Shown piece by piece: positions 20,720 through 31,719 of a DNA stretch of 64,000 nt. Where the stretch lies: positions 1-64,000 of the forward strand of contig JAHLKF010000007.1 of NCBI GenBank assembly GCA_025558075.1, read 5' to 3'. Under the pieces are notes generated by a model. It saw nothing but the letters and a program-made list of their open reading frames with translations, made no database searches and was not told the origin of the DNA. The translations under genes were made by a program, and so were the position numbers. This DNA comes from Gaertneriomyces semiglobifer (lineage: Eukaryota; Chytridiomycota; Chytridiomycetes; Spizellomycetales; Spizellomycetaceae). Positions within the stretch are counted from its first letter, which is position 1. The number at the start of each line of letters is the position of its first letter.

Positions 20720-21371
20720 TTACGGCGCGCTCTTGCTATCTCCCGTAAATCGCAGCCCAAAGTTGATACCGACTGCCATGAACACAACAGCAACGAGAAT
20801 CAAGGCGCCGATCATATCCTCATAAGGCATACCTTTACCTGATAAGATGGTGGAGTCAGTATGACAGCCAACGCGCGGACGTCGTCCTCTGTCCAATTGA
20901 AGCAGTACTTACTCCTTTTATTTAGTTGATCAGCTCTTCTCCAGAACTGTGCTAGTGCGTAGAAGGCGAGGGTAACGGATATAGCGCCGAAAATGACTGC
21001 GGCCACCCGACCGGCTCTGTCGCCAAAGTTCAAAAGCCCCATTGCGAGCCCACCGAGGATGAGACATACTGCAGCAAACAAATGCAAAGCAACTATTAGC
21101 ATCACTTGCATGCCCGTAGAAATGACAGCACGCATTGTGGCTCCTTACATTGCATCCAGCTCAAAAACGTTCTTTCATTTGCAAAGAAACCCTTTGGATT
21201 TAGTGGTATTGATGCAGCCGATGTAGCTTCTTGCCGGATGGGACGCCGCCGCCTAGACCGTTGGCTTCCTGGGCGCCATGTGTTGAGGAATGAAAGGACA
21301 CCAGTAGGGGCGAGCGTTTGTTCTGTAGGGTCAAGCGGCGAGGTGGCCGTCGTAGGCGAGTTGGATGGCAT
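20720..21371 (-). CDS. VTC1: Vacuolar transporter chaperone subunit 1 (DUF202)
   Basis: VTC1 is the small membrane subunit of the VTC complex, which makes polyphosphate and moves it into the vacuole. Three exons (21371-21149, 21104-20913, 20838-20720) give 177 residues, with exact frame joins. The conserved core is PLNPKGFFANERTFLSWMQ, then three membrane segments: LMLIVALHLFAAVCLILGGL, AAVIFGAISVTLAFYALAQF and ALILVAVVFMAVGINF. The NFGD motif follows the first. The cytosolic N-terminus (about 60 residues) is longer than in yeast Vtc1 and Ser/Thr/Arg-rich. No SPX or polyphosphate polymerase domain is present, so other VTC subunits must be elsewhere. The C-terminal exon would be lost if either intron were read through. 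Confidence 0.94.
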
Positions 21372-22070
21372 GGTATGTGTGGAATAGGCTACAACAACAG
21401 ACAGCTCAGCATCAGAGGCGGAGGAGATACTTCTTTATCTCTCGGATATACCTGCTGCTTTGTTGACGAACGCTGTTCACAGTTTTGTTCTGGTGAAAAC
21501 GTGCCTGGGATGCGTTACATGTCGTTATCAATCATATAAACATACAGCGATAACTATACCTATCCGTTGCATGTGGATGAGTAAGCGAGGTCTTGCTTAC
21601 ACGTTTCAGTCACATGCATTCAATCACATGGCCTCACGGGACTGCCGCTGCAGCCTGTTTGTTGGGCTGAGCGTCGGCCCTGATTTTAAATGCCTGTTGT
21701 TGAAGTTGCGTGTGTGCGGATGTGGGTGTGAGAGCTTCAATTGAGTGTATGTGTGGACGAGGAGGATGCAGTGGAAATGCTTTTCTCTGATCTAGATCTA
21801 CTGGTTTCAATCAAGGCATGCAGCATTTCCATGTTAAACACTCCTCTGCCGCTGAGTAAGTCGCAATGCAATGTCAATTTCAATGTTCTCTTTCATCGTC
21901 CGTGGAAAGCATCGCGCGTTGCCTATCGCGCGCCACTTGTATATATAAAGGGCAGCTTCTCTCTCACCTGCAAAAATAACGAACCACCGAAGGTCCCCAC
22001 CTGCAGAAGCAAAAGAGTTCAGTGCTTTGCGACCCTCCCCTGTCTTTACCCAGTCACATCTGCAATCACA
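21372..22070. other. Divergent intergenic region of VTC1 and the FkbM gene
   Basis: About 700 bp. The right half has a TATA-like box (see 21940-21950). The plus-strand frame of the downstream gene remains open back to 21741 but without any domain, so it is treated as upstream region. The left half should hold the VTC1 promoter; no motif is evident. Confidence 0.45.
21940..21950 (+). promoter_or_regulatory. TATA-like box of the FkbM methyltransferase gene
   Basis: TATATATAAAG lies about 120 bp before the chosen ATG at 22071 in an otherwise GC-balanced region. The spacing fits a core promoter with a short leader and supports the start at 22071 over the open frame further upstream. Confidence 0.5.
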
Positions 22071-23125
22071 ATGGCCGGTGGGTCGCGCATGCGCCAGGGC
22101 TTTGTCCCCTTCGCCTTGGGATTCCTCCTCTCCTTCCTTTTGTCGCTGTCTCTTCACCGCATGAATGCCAAAGAAAAGGCGCAATGTCTTGCGGCAACCG
22201 ACCTCTTGTCTACCCGCATCAATGAAATGCAAGCCAAGATCGTCCAGCTCAAGGCGGACAACGAAAAGGCCAAGCAACTACAGGCCATACAGGTCGTGGA
22301 ACCCAAAACGGTACCATCCACTCTACGCCATCATCTCAAAGGCCAGGCAGGACAGGATAGCTGGATGTTTGAGCATGTCTTTTATGACATGTACAAGAAG
22401 GGACAGAAGGGCGTGTTTGTCGAGTTTGGTGCTCGTGATGGCAAAGAGCATAGTAACACCTACTTTTACGAGCATGGTGAGTTCCCATTATTGTTTCTTT
22501 TATCTCCATGGGGGCCTCCTCCCCTCCCCGGAATACACCTGTCAGCGTTGCTAACTTTTCGTCCTTCTTCACAGCCCTCGGTTGGAAAGGTCTTCTAGTT
22601 GAAGCCGTGGAATGGGAATTCAAGGATATTGCAAAGAACAGACCCAACTCACTCGCCATTCACGGCGCCGTTTGCGACAAAAATGGCACGGCAGAGTTCA
22701 TGGTAGCAAAGGCTGGTGGTTTACACGGTATTGTTGAGGACTACGCCGACCACCGCAAGAACTGGGAAGACCACCTCATCAAAGTTCCTTGTTACACTCT
22801 GAACTCACTTTTGGATCAAGCTGGCATGCATCATGTCAATTACATGACTGTGGACACGGAAGGGTCAGAAGTGACCGTGCTGTCGGCCCTGGACTGGTCG
22901 TCGTATGTGATTGACTATGTGCAGGTGGAAATGTTGATTGGTACGAAGCAAGCTGAGGAGAAAAAGGTCAAGCTGGAAGAGCTGATGAAAAAGGTCGGAT
23001 ACGAATTGGTGATAGAGTACGTAGTTGCGCCCAAAGATACGCTGGATATGATCTATAGGCGAACAGATAAGGCGGACCTGTTGAAGTGGGATACTGCTAG
23101 GAAGGCCGGATTTGTTCAAGCATAG
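22071..23125 (+). CDS. FkbM-family methyltransferase with N-terminal membrane anchor
   Basis: Two exons (22071-22476 and 22575-23125, joined at FYEH-ALGWKG) give 318 residues. After a short basic start comes one hydrophobic segment (GFVPFALGFLLSFLLSLSL), making a type II signal anchor, then a coiled stalk rich in Lys, Glu and Gln. The catalytic part contains the SAM-binding GVFVEFGARDGKEHSNTYFY, the second acidic strand GLLVEAVEWEF and the VNYMTVDTEGSEVTVLSALDW block, all typical of Methyltransf_21/FkbM. The layout suggests a Golgi or ER luminal O-methyltransferase, possibly acting on glycans; the acceptor is unknown. The splice falls within the SAM-binding domain, and reading through the intron would destroy it. 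Confidence 0.9.
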
Positions 23126-23222
23126 TTTTGGATTTAGTGTTCGTGGTGTACAGGCAGATATTGGCGTGCATGTACAGAATATATTTAAGACATAGTACTC
23201 ATCGATGATTGTGAGAATTCAC

Positions 23223-23238
23223 CTACACCCCTAACCCT
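23223..23238 (+). repeat. Left terminal inverted repeat of the transposon
   Basis: CTACACCCCTAACCCT, perfect inverse match to 29500-29515. Downstream the arms diverge, but both then contain GATGTCCC/CATGTCCC followed by a G-rich block. Confidence 0.88.
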
Positions 23239-23240
23239 GG

Positions 23241-23545
23241 GGGATGTCCCACGGGAGTGCTTAGGTAATGGAGTACGTCAGTACATGCGAACTTTTGTCC
23301 CCCCGCATGATTTTGCTGGACACACAAAATGTATGCTCATGGAGCTCCTACGGAGATAAGCTGGATGTCCTGATGGAGGTCAATGCTAGGAGGTTAGTTT
23401 TGCATCCGCCCGGAGCTCCCCAGGAGCGCCACTTTCTACATATCCTGCATACCTCTGTCCGGAGCTCCTGGGGACAACCGGGCCTACATATCCTATACAT
23501 ATACATGGGGAGCTCCTGGGGACATCTACATCTTCTATACAGTCT
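23241..23545 (+). repeat. Left subterminal repeats of the transposon
   Basis: Short motifs recur: GGATGTCC near 23241 and 23363, and GGAGCTCC followed by TGGGG or CCAGG near 23340, 23413, 23461 and 23509. The same ATGTCC core recurs five times near the right end (29281-29460). Such subterminal arrays are usual transposase-binding regions in CACTA-like elements. Confidence 0.65.
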
Positions 23546-23734
23546 CTAACTTAGCGCGTGTTGCCTCTTTTTCTGCTTGCACGTTCAAGTTCCATATCAC
23601 CTGCAGTAAGATCTACAGGGTCGACCGCTTCTCCTTTTCGGTGGTGTAGATGCCGTCGTAGACGTTATCGTCGTCGCCCTTCGTTTCGGCGGTGTAGATG
23701 CCGTCGTAGTTGTTGTCGTCATCGCCTTTCTACA

Positions 23735-26700
23735 ATGCTATACCTTGACGCTTTCGAGATCCTCTCTACAGAGGCACGTTGCACGTTATGCGGCATCACT
23801 CTTAAGAACAAAATCCACATCTTACGTCGGCATTTGACCTCCACACGGCACATTCGTGAAGCGCATCGTCATCAGCGTCTGCTGCGAAATCAGAGCTCAC
23901 AATCTGTCAGAAGAGGTACACCTACACCAAGTGATGCACCAACAGTACCGGCATCCGAAGGTTCAGACTTCCAATCTGCGAATTCCAATCCAGAGGCATT
24001 TTCGTTTGTCCACGCTCAGAATTCATATACAGAAGAGAAATATTATGGGCACGTAAGCGAATGGAGATACACAGAACGTGAATTGATCGAACGTACCTTC
24101 GACAGAATTGCGAATGAAGTAGAAGTAGCACAAGTCGTCGATGTGTTCGATGACGCTGGGAGCTCCACGGGAGGTTCGACACAAGATGTTAGCTCGGATA
24201 CCGACTCGGAATTCGACTTTGACAGTACCGACAGTGATGCGGAGAATGATTTTCCTTGTGATCTCGGTGGGTCGGCTGACTACGCTCCGTTCTCGAGCAA
24301 AGGAGTTGCTCTTTGCGCTTTCTTATTGACGCTTCCTCGACATCCAATCTCAGAGGGACTTGCGAAACTAATATGGTGGTGGGCCCGGCAGCTCGGAGTG
24401 ACATTGCCATCATACAAAAGCGTCAAGAATGAGATTGAAAAAATCAAATGTACTATCAGCATGCATACGCACCAAAGAACCACCGCTTCAGGTGATGTGC
24501 TCTTCATAAACGACATCAACGATATCATCAAACAAGAGCTCGCCAATCCCCGGGTGATGCAGCACCTGCGTCTCTTTCCAGAAGATACCGGCAATGCCGT
24601 CGCCGAACTGTATCAATCCACACGGTGGAAAACAGATCCACATTTTGCGGCCCCAATGATCTCCCAGGGAATATTCAGCTACTATGTTGGCGAGTTAGCT
24701 TGGTGTCAATCGGGTGGCGGTGATGTTGACCTGCTACTTATCGAAGGTTTCTGTGTGCGGCAGGGATATCTCCATGTCAAGGGCAAATTCGTCTTCGAAG
24801 TTGACAATGGGTACTGGATCAGCAATGACGAAGGATTATTTCGAACGGAATGTCTTCTCGAACCTGGTCCAGATACGTCGGAGGTCCGTGGGAGGTACGA
24901 GATTGATTGTGAATCTTCCATTCGACGACGCATTCACTACAACAGAGAGTATGCATTAGCGATCAGCGACAGAGCCAGGTTTCTGCGAGAAAAGGCCCAA
25001 GGCAAGCGTATCGTCATGGTTCCATTGATTCTCTTTTGCGATGATGTCTCCGGGAATGTCTCTAAGAAATAGAATGCCCTTTACAATTGGTATTTCCAGC
25101 TTGCCGGCCTTCCGTTTGAGTATACTCAACTCGATTATAATGTCCACTTTCTTGCGACGTCGAACCCTCTTTCTCCTTTGCAAATCGGCCGCGAAGTGCT
25201 CCAAGACGTTGTATCTGGGTTGGAAAAGGGCATCAATGCATACGACGTGATGCAAAGGGAAGAGATACTTGCCGTAGGTGGTGTATTTCTCATCGAATGC
25301 GTTAATCCAATGGCCAATGAGCTTGCAGCAGGTATTGACATTCGACAAGGTCTTCGGTTTTGTCGCTTCTGTGAAGTAAAAAGGGATGCAACGACAGTTG
25401 ATGGTTTATACGGAATGACAACGACAGAAACTCACCAGAGAAGGCAATGGGGAGGTACGCAGGAGGTCCTGCGTCGCAGGTTGCTTGTCGCATTAGATCC
25501 TCGTACAACGAAGGCAGCTCTTGACCGCGATAAGAAGTCGACCGGCATTGATTGTAAGTACGGTGCATTCTTCATATCCAAAATGCGAGAATTCATCGAT
25601 CGAAATCCTGGATGTACGGGCGAGGATGTGCAGGGTCATATGCAGGTGTCATTTCCGGCGATTTCTGTTGAAGATATGATCAGTCCAATGTTTCGACTTG
25701 GATATGGGTTCAGCGGACATCGACACATCCCTGTGGAAATCCTTCATACGTTGTCGCTCGGTTTGATCGAGTATCTCATGGTTGCATCTATAAAAGAACT
25801 TTCAGATAAGGATCAGAAAGTGTTGACAGTGCGCATCGATGCATTGTCATCAGTGGGATTTCCAAGACCATTGCGTGGCAATCAGCTCGTTCAGTACGTT
25901 GGGTCATTGCAGGGAAAAGATCGCCGAGCATTTGTCCAAGTGGCTGTACCGGTGTTCCAAGGCCTGTTGTCGCAGAAATGGCTGAAAGCATGGCAATATT
26001 TAGCGACGGTGTCGGTACAGTTGTTCAGTCGCAGGATCTCCGACGTCGATACTTATCTCGATGTTCTTCAACGGTCTCTACAAGCAATGATGGCAACCAT
26101 TGCAGATATCAATGTGTCATGGCTCTCTGCCCATGCGAAGTACCACACCCTTGCACATGTCGTTGAAAATATCCGCGAGTTCGGCCCGGCAGTGTTGTAC
26201 ATGTCAGAGAAGTTTGAGTCATTCAACAAAGTAATGAGAAGCCATGCTGTGCATACCAACAGGCATGGGCCTTCTGTGGATGTTGCTAGGAGGTTCGCTC
26301 GATATGCCGTCGTTCGACACCTATTGTCGGGTGGAATGTTCAAATCAGAAGGCCGCTGGAGCTCCCCAGGAGATGGGCTACGTCAGACCTTCTATGATTC
26401 GATAGTACAGCGAGTTCTTGGCTATAAGGAAGAAGGTAAACCTGCATTAAAACTCAAACAACACATAGATAGCATACCTGTCGATTTCCAGGCGACGCGC
26501 ACAGCGCATAAGCTACCGCTACCGGGTCCTGATAAGATGTTGCGTCGTTGGAAACGTATCATTCTTGATGAGAAACGGGTATGCGATTCTGGTTCGTTTG
26601 TTCAGGTTCAGTATCAAGAGGGGGAGGAATCGACGATTGCGATTGCACGTATCTGTGAAATCATCCAGATCGAACCCACAAAAAAGATCCATGTGTCTGT

Positions 26701-27340
26701 CGATCTGTTTGCCTTTGAAAAGAATGGTGATATCGTGAGCCGTTGGTATGGGCACCCAATCCTCCAATCAATCAACGTTTACCGATGGGTCAATGTCGAA
26801 GAAATTGTCGGGCCGGTGAATGTTCAACACTACTGTGCCGTGTCCGGATGTCGACAGGGAACCACCCAGGGCATTCTACAAGAAAGAGTGCATTTAACCA
26901 AGGAGGTACCAGCGGTAATCCATACTCACCAGGTTCGGGATAGATTTCTGGTGAACCTTTTCTGTCACAACACACCCTGGCTTCGTGATATCCTGGAGTT
27001 TGAGGTTGAGGAGCTCAATGTCCGTGAGAAGATTGCCGTCGCAATAGGCCAACGGAATGAGGCAACTGTGCAGCGCACAGACCATCAGGTTGCTCTAGCG
27101 CAGAGGAGGTCAATAAGAGCAAATACAGCAGCAGGAACTCACCAATCGCAATCGCAAGAACAATCTCCATCTCTCCAAATGAATGCTGACCGAGGTAACG
27201 TCGAAATCGGCAGTGAATCGGTGTTCTCCTTAAGACCATGGGTCAACGTCGGTACGGGACTTGCAGGAGTCGCAGGACTCGGTTTCGACATGGCAGGAGG
27301 AGGAGGAGGTGTTCCAGGTAGGCCCAGGTATCCAGGTTGA
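23735..27340 (+). pseudogene. Transposase of the large DNA element, interrupted by one in-frame amber codon
   Basis: One continuous frame of about 1201 codons has a single TAG at 25070-25072. Upstream, the N-terminus has a C2H2-like finger (CTLCGITLKNKIHILRRHL, about residues 16-40), an acidic linker and a domain with LFPEDTGNAVAELYQSTRW. The stop falls just after CDDVSGNVSKK, where related fungal transposases, as I recall them, carry a Trp before an Asn-rich segment; TGG to TAG is one base change. After it come LAGLPFEYTQLDYNVHFLAT, the FCRFCEVKRD Cys pair, and SHAVHTNRHGPSVDVARRFA, all typical of the family. The C-terminus is Gly-rich. The translation resumes in the same frame without an intron. 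The frame upstream of the ATG at 23735 has tandem-duplicated DNA. Confidence 0.82.
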
Positions 27341-27683
27341 CGAATAACGACACCACCAGCATCAGAAAATGCAAAATCGACGAATGTGCAGTTCAAGAAG
27401 GTGTAAGAAAATGCAGAAGATGGAGGATGTACAGTTCCAGAAGGTGTCGAGGGAATGGCTTGGGGGAAGCTTTTGCAGGGGTCCTTGGCCCGTTGACGCG
27501 TACATTTAGCTATCAATAACTTAAATATTACGCGTTTATTGCAATCAATACAGGTTTGTAACCGCGTCAGATTTTGTCCTCCCCCGGGTTTCAGGCACGG
27601 GACCTCTCGGGGAGGTCCAGGGAGCGATAAAACCTTTTTCTTCACCCCTTCGGCGCCGCAACTGCATAGTAACCTCTTAATAG

Positions 27684-27776
27684 GAGCTGTCGAAAATGCG
27701 GCAACCTCTTGTTCAGCATCTGCAACATGGTATTTTTCCATTGCGAAACGACAGGCAGCCGCATTTTCGACAGCTC
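27684..27776. repeat. 19-bp perfect inverted repeat between the two transposon genes
   Basis: GAGCTGTCGAAAATGCGGC (27684-27702) is the exact inverse of GCCGCATTTTCGACAGCTC (27758-27776), with 55 bp between. TTAA occurs just outside both arms (with TAG between on the left). It could be a nested MITE, a hairpin in the 5' leader of the accessory gene, or a transposase-binding site. Confidence 0.85.
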
Positions 27777-27793
27777 TTAACATGCGTCCAATC

Positions 27794-29159
27794 ATGGCGT
27801 CAAAATCTCCTGCTCGGGCCGCAAGGCGGGTGAACATTGACCTTTCTCTTTCGTCTGCTTACCCTCCATCAATTCCTTTTTCAGAGCTGCAAGCATCGAA
27901 CAAGGAGAATCATCCCGATACGAGGAACGTCAACAACAAACGTCCATCTTCTGAACCAGCTGCTACAATGCCTCCCAGACGTACACCTGCCCGCCAGCCT
28001 GCCACCGGCCCATCAACCTCTCTGACAAGGGCTCAAGCTATAGCTGTGATCGAGGCAAAAGGTCTTGAAGGTGACGACAAGGAAGAAGCGGTCACCTTTT
28101 CGCAAAAAGGGTTTGCGGAGCAGCTTTTGGGCCTCAAGTGTGATCTCTTAGAGCTCAAAAAGATGTCATCACAGAGCTCCAAGATGGTGGTGCAGAACTT
28201 TGAATTGTCGGAGAGCGGAAAGGTGAAAGCTTCTTGTTCATTGTTGATGTCGCTGTAGCTGACAACCCTCCAGAAAAGCATCAGGGCTGCCGCAAGGAAG
28301 CTTGTTCACAATCCCAAGGCACGACGATACATCAATGAAGCTGAAGGATTGACTGCTCTTGCCTTCAAGAAGCAGTGGGATGTTACCCGCACCATGGAGA
28401 GCAATGCCGCAATTGTCGCCAAGGTCCGCAAGGTCACCTCCAACTCATTGACCCGTGTGAAGAGCGACATGAAGGCTGTTTTGGTTGTTGGAACTCCTGG
28501 TGACAAGAAGGTGAATGACCTTCATTTGCTTTCCTTTGCTGAGCTTCTCTTCTGCACGAAAACAGTAACAGATGCCCATCTTAAACGGGCTGCATTGATG
28601 GTAAGTGCCATTGTCAAGTGTTGCCCGAGAGATATCCATGACACTGACACCATTGACCACCGTCATAGAGGGCAGTGGTCGCCGCCATGGAGAGAGATTA
28701 CGGCCAAGAAGAGTTCGGCCAGAGCTTCTGGAAGACCTTGGATAACAGCATCAGGGGTTCTTACGACATGAGAACCGGCCAGGAGCTCGCTGAGTGGGTG
28801 GAGCGATCTTGAAACTGCCTGCAAACCGGTTAACTGACATAGAGTTCAATAGGTATTTTGACCGGATTATCCACAACGACAAGATCAAGTTCACCCGTGC
28901 ACCTATGAGTTCCGAGAAGCCCAGGGAGGACCCGGATGAACTCGATCTTGTCATTGACACAGAGTCTGTGGAGTTCGTTTATTCGCACAATGTGCCTCCA
29001 CCCGCTGATATCATGGAGACCGAGACCCAAGACATCACCGAAACCACGTCCGAGGGTACTGAGGAAGGAGAAATAGAAGAAGAAGGTACCGCGGAGCCGA
29101 TGGAGGGTTTGGAGGAAGTGGAGGAAGTGGAAAGCAGCGATCCAGACGAGGAACCGTGA
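27794..29159 (+). CDS. Accessory protein gene of the transposon (unknown function)
   Basis: Four exons (27794-28222, 28259-28600, 28669-28797, 28845-29159) encode about 404 residues. The introns are 36, 68 and 47 nt with GT-AG ends, and all frames join. The N-terminus is basic and Pro-rich, with MPPRRTPARQPATGP. The centre is helical, with LTTLQKSIRAAARKLVHNPK, AFKKQWDVTRTMESNAAIVA and a KVNDLHLLSFAELLFCTKTV segment. The last exon has WFNRYFDRIIHNDKIKFTRA then a long Glu-rich tail. No known domain is recognised. It lies inside the element on the same strand as the transposase, so it is probably a second mobility function (DNA binding or regulation), or a captured host gene. An alternative start is the ATG at 27782. 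Confidence 0.7.
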
Positions 29160-29515
29160 TCGAAATCAAACAGACAGTCATATAAACATTGCTGATGTAT
29201 AATAATGCAATAGTATTATCGGTTATAAGCAGCGTTCAGCGGTATACCCAATATGAGCTATCTGCAGGGAACCCCCTGCGAATGTCCTGGTAAAAGGTAT
29301 CCGGGCACCCACGCACATCCACAGGATGTCCGCAGGAGCTCTGACGCTAAAACGCTGGATGTCCCACGGAGATCAAGGCCTTGGAGTGCTGACGGAGATC
29401 GAACTGAAAATGTCCGTCGGACGTCTGACGGTATGCCTTTTACATGCGCTCGGGCATGTCCCGGGGGAGGGAAAAATGGAGGTGCGCTGGGAGTGCGGTA
29501 GGGTTAGGGGTGTAG
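29160..29515 (+). repeat. Right subterminal region and right TIR of the transposon
   Basis: ATGTCC cores occur near 29282, 29325, 29358, 29409 and 29455, often as GGATGTCCnnnGGAG, matching the left subterminal motifs. The stretch ends with the inverted repeat at 29500-29515. No gene is present. Confidence 0.7.
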
Positions 29516-29893
29516 ATTCTAATAGTTGGCAACTTGTCCGCTAAGGTCATGTGGCACTCATGTGCATTCATGTGAGTTCACATGACAAACACCATGGCAA
29601 CAGGCTCCGCGCTCTAACCAAAGGACCTCAACCCACGACGGAACGGCGACGAACGGCGACGAGCGAACGAGGGAGCATTTCCTACGACGAGGCACTGTAC
29701 GAAGCCGTCGAAACTGAAGACGACAAAAGCTCCGCCGGCACTGAATTGACGCCTGGCCTCAACCTCATCCGCGTTTGCATCTTTTTTGCACGGCCCTTGC
29801 ACATTCCTGTAAGTAGCAAACGCGTTTGGCCATCGCGCTCCCGAATGACATTAAGTTGCTGAACTGAGCATGTATTTTGTTTCTATCAGGCAG
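29516..29893. other. Intergenic between the transposon and beta-MPP
   Basis: A 378-bp stretch with one plus-strand open frame (29551-29862) that has no recognisable features. It should contain the beta-MPP promoter and leader. Confidence 0.35.
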
Positions 29894-31559
29894 ATGTCCT
29901 TCTTGAGGAGCCCTTCGTTGACTGCCGGGCGCGCTGTGGTACGTTTAAACCTAAGTTCAAGGCCATAGAGTCGAAAGTGACTAGATCGCCGTTGGTGCCC
30001 TTCTGCACTTCTCGACTGTGAAAGATGTTACAAAGAACGCATGACGCCGGTGAATGTCTGGCCAGTATGACTAACGCATTGTTTGTTACCAGTCCCGCGT
30101 TGCCCAGCGCAAAGGCCTCGCTACCCTGACCCAACCTACGCCTTCCCTCAAATCCCTCAAGTACACATACCCACAATCCCTTGGCAATGTTCCGGAAACC
30201 AAAGTAACAACTCTGTCCAACGGCCTCCGCATCGCCACAGAGTCTAACCCGAACTACCAAACTGCCACTGTTGGTGTATGGATCGACGCCGGATCCCGCC
30301 TCGAATCTGATGCCACGAATGGTGTCGCCCACTTCTTGGAGCACATGGCCTTCAAGGTACGGTATCGGGTGGGCGTCATTTGAACGAATGACTTGAGGGC
30401 TTACTGAATGTTTTAGGGCACAAAATCGCGGAGTCAGATCCAGCTTGAAACGCAAATCGAGAACATGGGTGGACACTTGAACGCCTACACTTCTCGTGAG
30501 CAGACCGTCTATTACGCAAAGGCCCTTTCCTCCGATGTCAACCAAACGGTCGAAATCCTGTCCGACATCCTTCAGGGGTCAACATTGAGCAGGGATGCCA
30601 TTGAACGTGAGCGTGATGTGATTCTACGCGAGGCGGAGGAGGTGGACAAGCAGAAGGAAGAGGTTGTTTTCGATCATCTGCATGCATCTGCCTTCCAGCG
30701 ATCTGCCCTAGGGCGCACAATTCTTGGTCCCACCCGTAACATTCAGAGCATTACGCGTGAAGATCTGGTCAACTATATCCAAGCCAACTACACTCCAGAC
30801 CGCATGGTTCTCGCCGCTGCCGGTGGTGTGGACCACGACGCTCTTGTTTCAATGGCTGAGAAACAGTTTGGCTCTTTAGCTCGTGGAACTACTGTGCAAC
30901 AGAAGCAACCAAAGGCTACGTTCTTTGGTTCCGATGTCCGTGCCCGCTTCGATGATCACCCTACTGCTCATGTTGCCTTGGCCGTGGAGGGTGTCAGCTG
31001 GACAAGCCCTGATTACTGGGCGTTGCTTGTGGCCCAGTCAATCATCGGAAGCTGGGACCGTTCCTTGGGTGCCGCTCCTCACGTGTCGTCCAGGCTCGCT
31101 CAACAACTCAGCAAGTGGAACCTTGCAAACTCCTTCATGTCTTTCAACACATCATACTCTGACACTGGCCTCTTTGGTGTATATGCCGTCACATCTGATC
31201 GCATGCATCTCGACGATCTCGTGCACCACATCCAACAAGAGTGGCACCGCCTCTCTTCCAACATAACCGAGGCAGAAGTGTTCCGGGCCAAGAATCAGCT
31301 CAAGACATCGCTCCTTCTCGCACTGGACGGTACCACTCCCGTCGCCGAAGACATCGGCCGTCAGATGCTTGTTTACGGAAAGCGTTTGACTCCTTGGGAA
31401 GTCGATGGTTTGATTGAGAAGGTCACTGCTCAGGATGTTATGACGGTCGCAGAGCACTACATTCACGACAAGGAGGTTTGCATGGTAGGATACGGTCCTA
31501 TTGAAGCATTGCCGGACTATAACCGTGTACGGTCGGCCATGTCACCTATCTACACGTAA
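29894..31559 (+). CDS. MAS1: Mitochondrial processing peptidase beta subunit
   Basis: Beta-MPP is the catalytic subunit of the matrix peptidase that cleaves presequences from imported proteins. Three exons (29894-29938, 30093-30356, 30417-31559) give 483 residues. The first exon supplies the start of an Arg/Ser-rich presequence ([15 protein letters not shown] joined to [14 protein letters not shown]), so the protein targets itself to mitochondria. The inverted zinc motif HxxEH is in [14 protein letters not shown], with the distal Glu in the [12 protein letters not shown] region. The glycine-rich and C-terminal M16 domain motifs ([37 protein letters not shown]) are intact, and the ending [10 protein letters not shown] is normal for the family. 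Presence of the catalytic HxxEH makes it the beta, not the alpha, subunit. Confidence 0.96.
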
Positions 31560-31719
31560 TAGACGAACTTGGAAATACAAAACGTTTTTGCCGCACACTG
31601 ATCACTACTCGTCTCATACGCCACATCCATGCTATGTCAATGTAAATGCCACTAACAGAGAAAACACCACTACATAACTTCGTCTCCCCAAAAAAAGAAA
31701 AAACGCTGCGCAGCGGAGA

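Larger units (their letters stand above)
23223..29515 (+). mobile_element. 6.3-kb DNA transposon with 16-bp terminal inverted repeats
   Basis: The element starts with CTACACCCCTAACCCT (23223-23238) and ends with its perfect inverse, AGGGTTAGGGGTGTAG (29500-29515). Inside are a 1.2-kb-codon transposase frame, an accessory four-exon gene, and subterminal short repeats at both ends (GAGCTCC and ATGTCC motifs). Flanking DNA is ATTCAC on the left and ATTCTA on the right; only ATTC is shared, so the target duplication is unclear. The TIR contains CCCTAACCCT, which equals the common fungal telomere repeat. The element lies between the FkbM gene and beta-MPP without breaking either. The structure is like large CMC or KDZ-type elements of fungi, with superfamily placement uncertain. 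Confidence 0.85.

Noticed and set aside
27139..27837. Minus-strand 232-codon frame across the middle of the transposon
   Set aside because: It overlaps the transposase C-terminus and the inverted repeat, has no motif, and conflicts with the spliced plus-strand accessory gene.
23213..29522. A clear target-site duplication flanking the transposon
   Set aside because: Only ATTC is shared by the flanks, and at slightly different offsets; not enough to call a duplication.
29551..29862. 103-codon plus-strand frame before beta-MPP
   Set aside because: No motif, and beta-MPP has its own presequence-encoding first exon at 29894.
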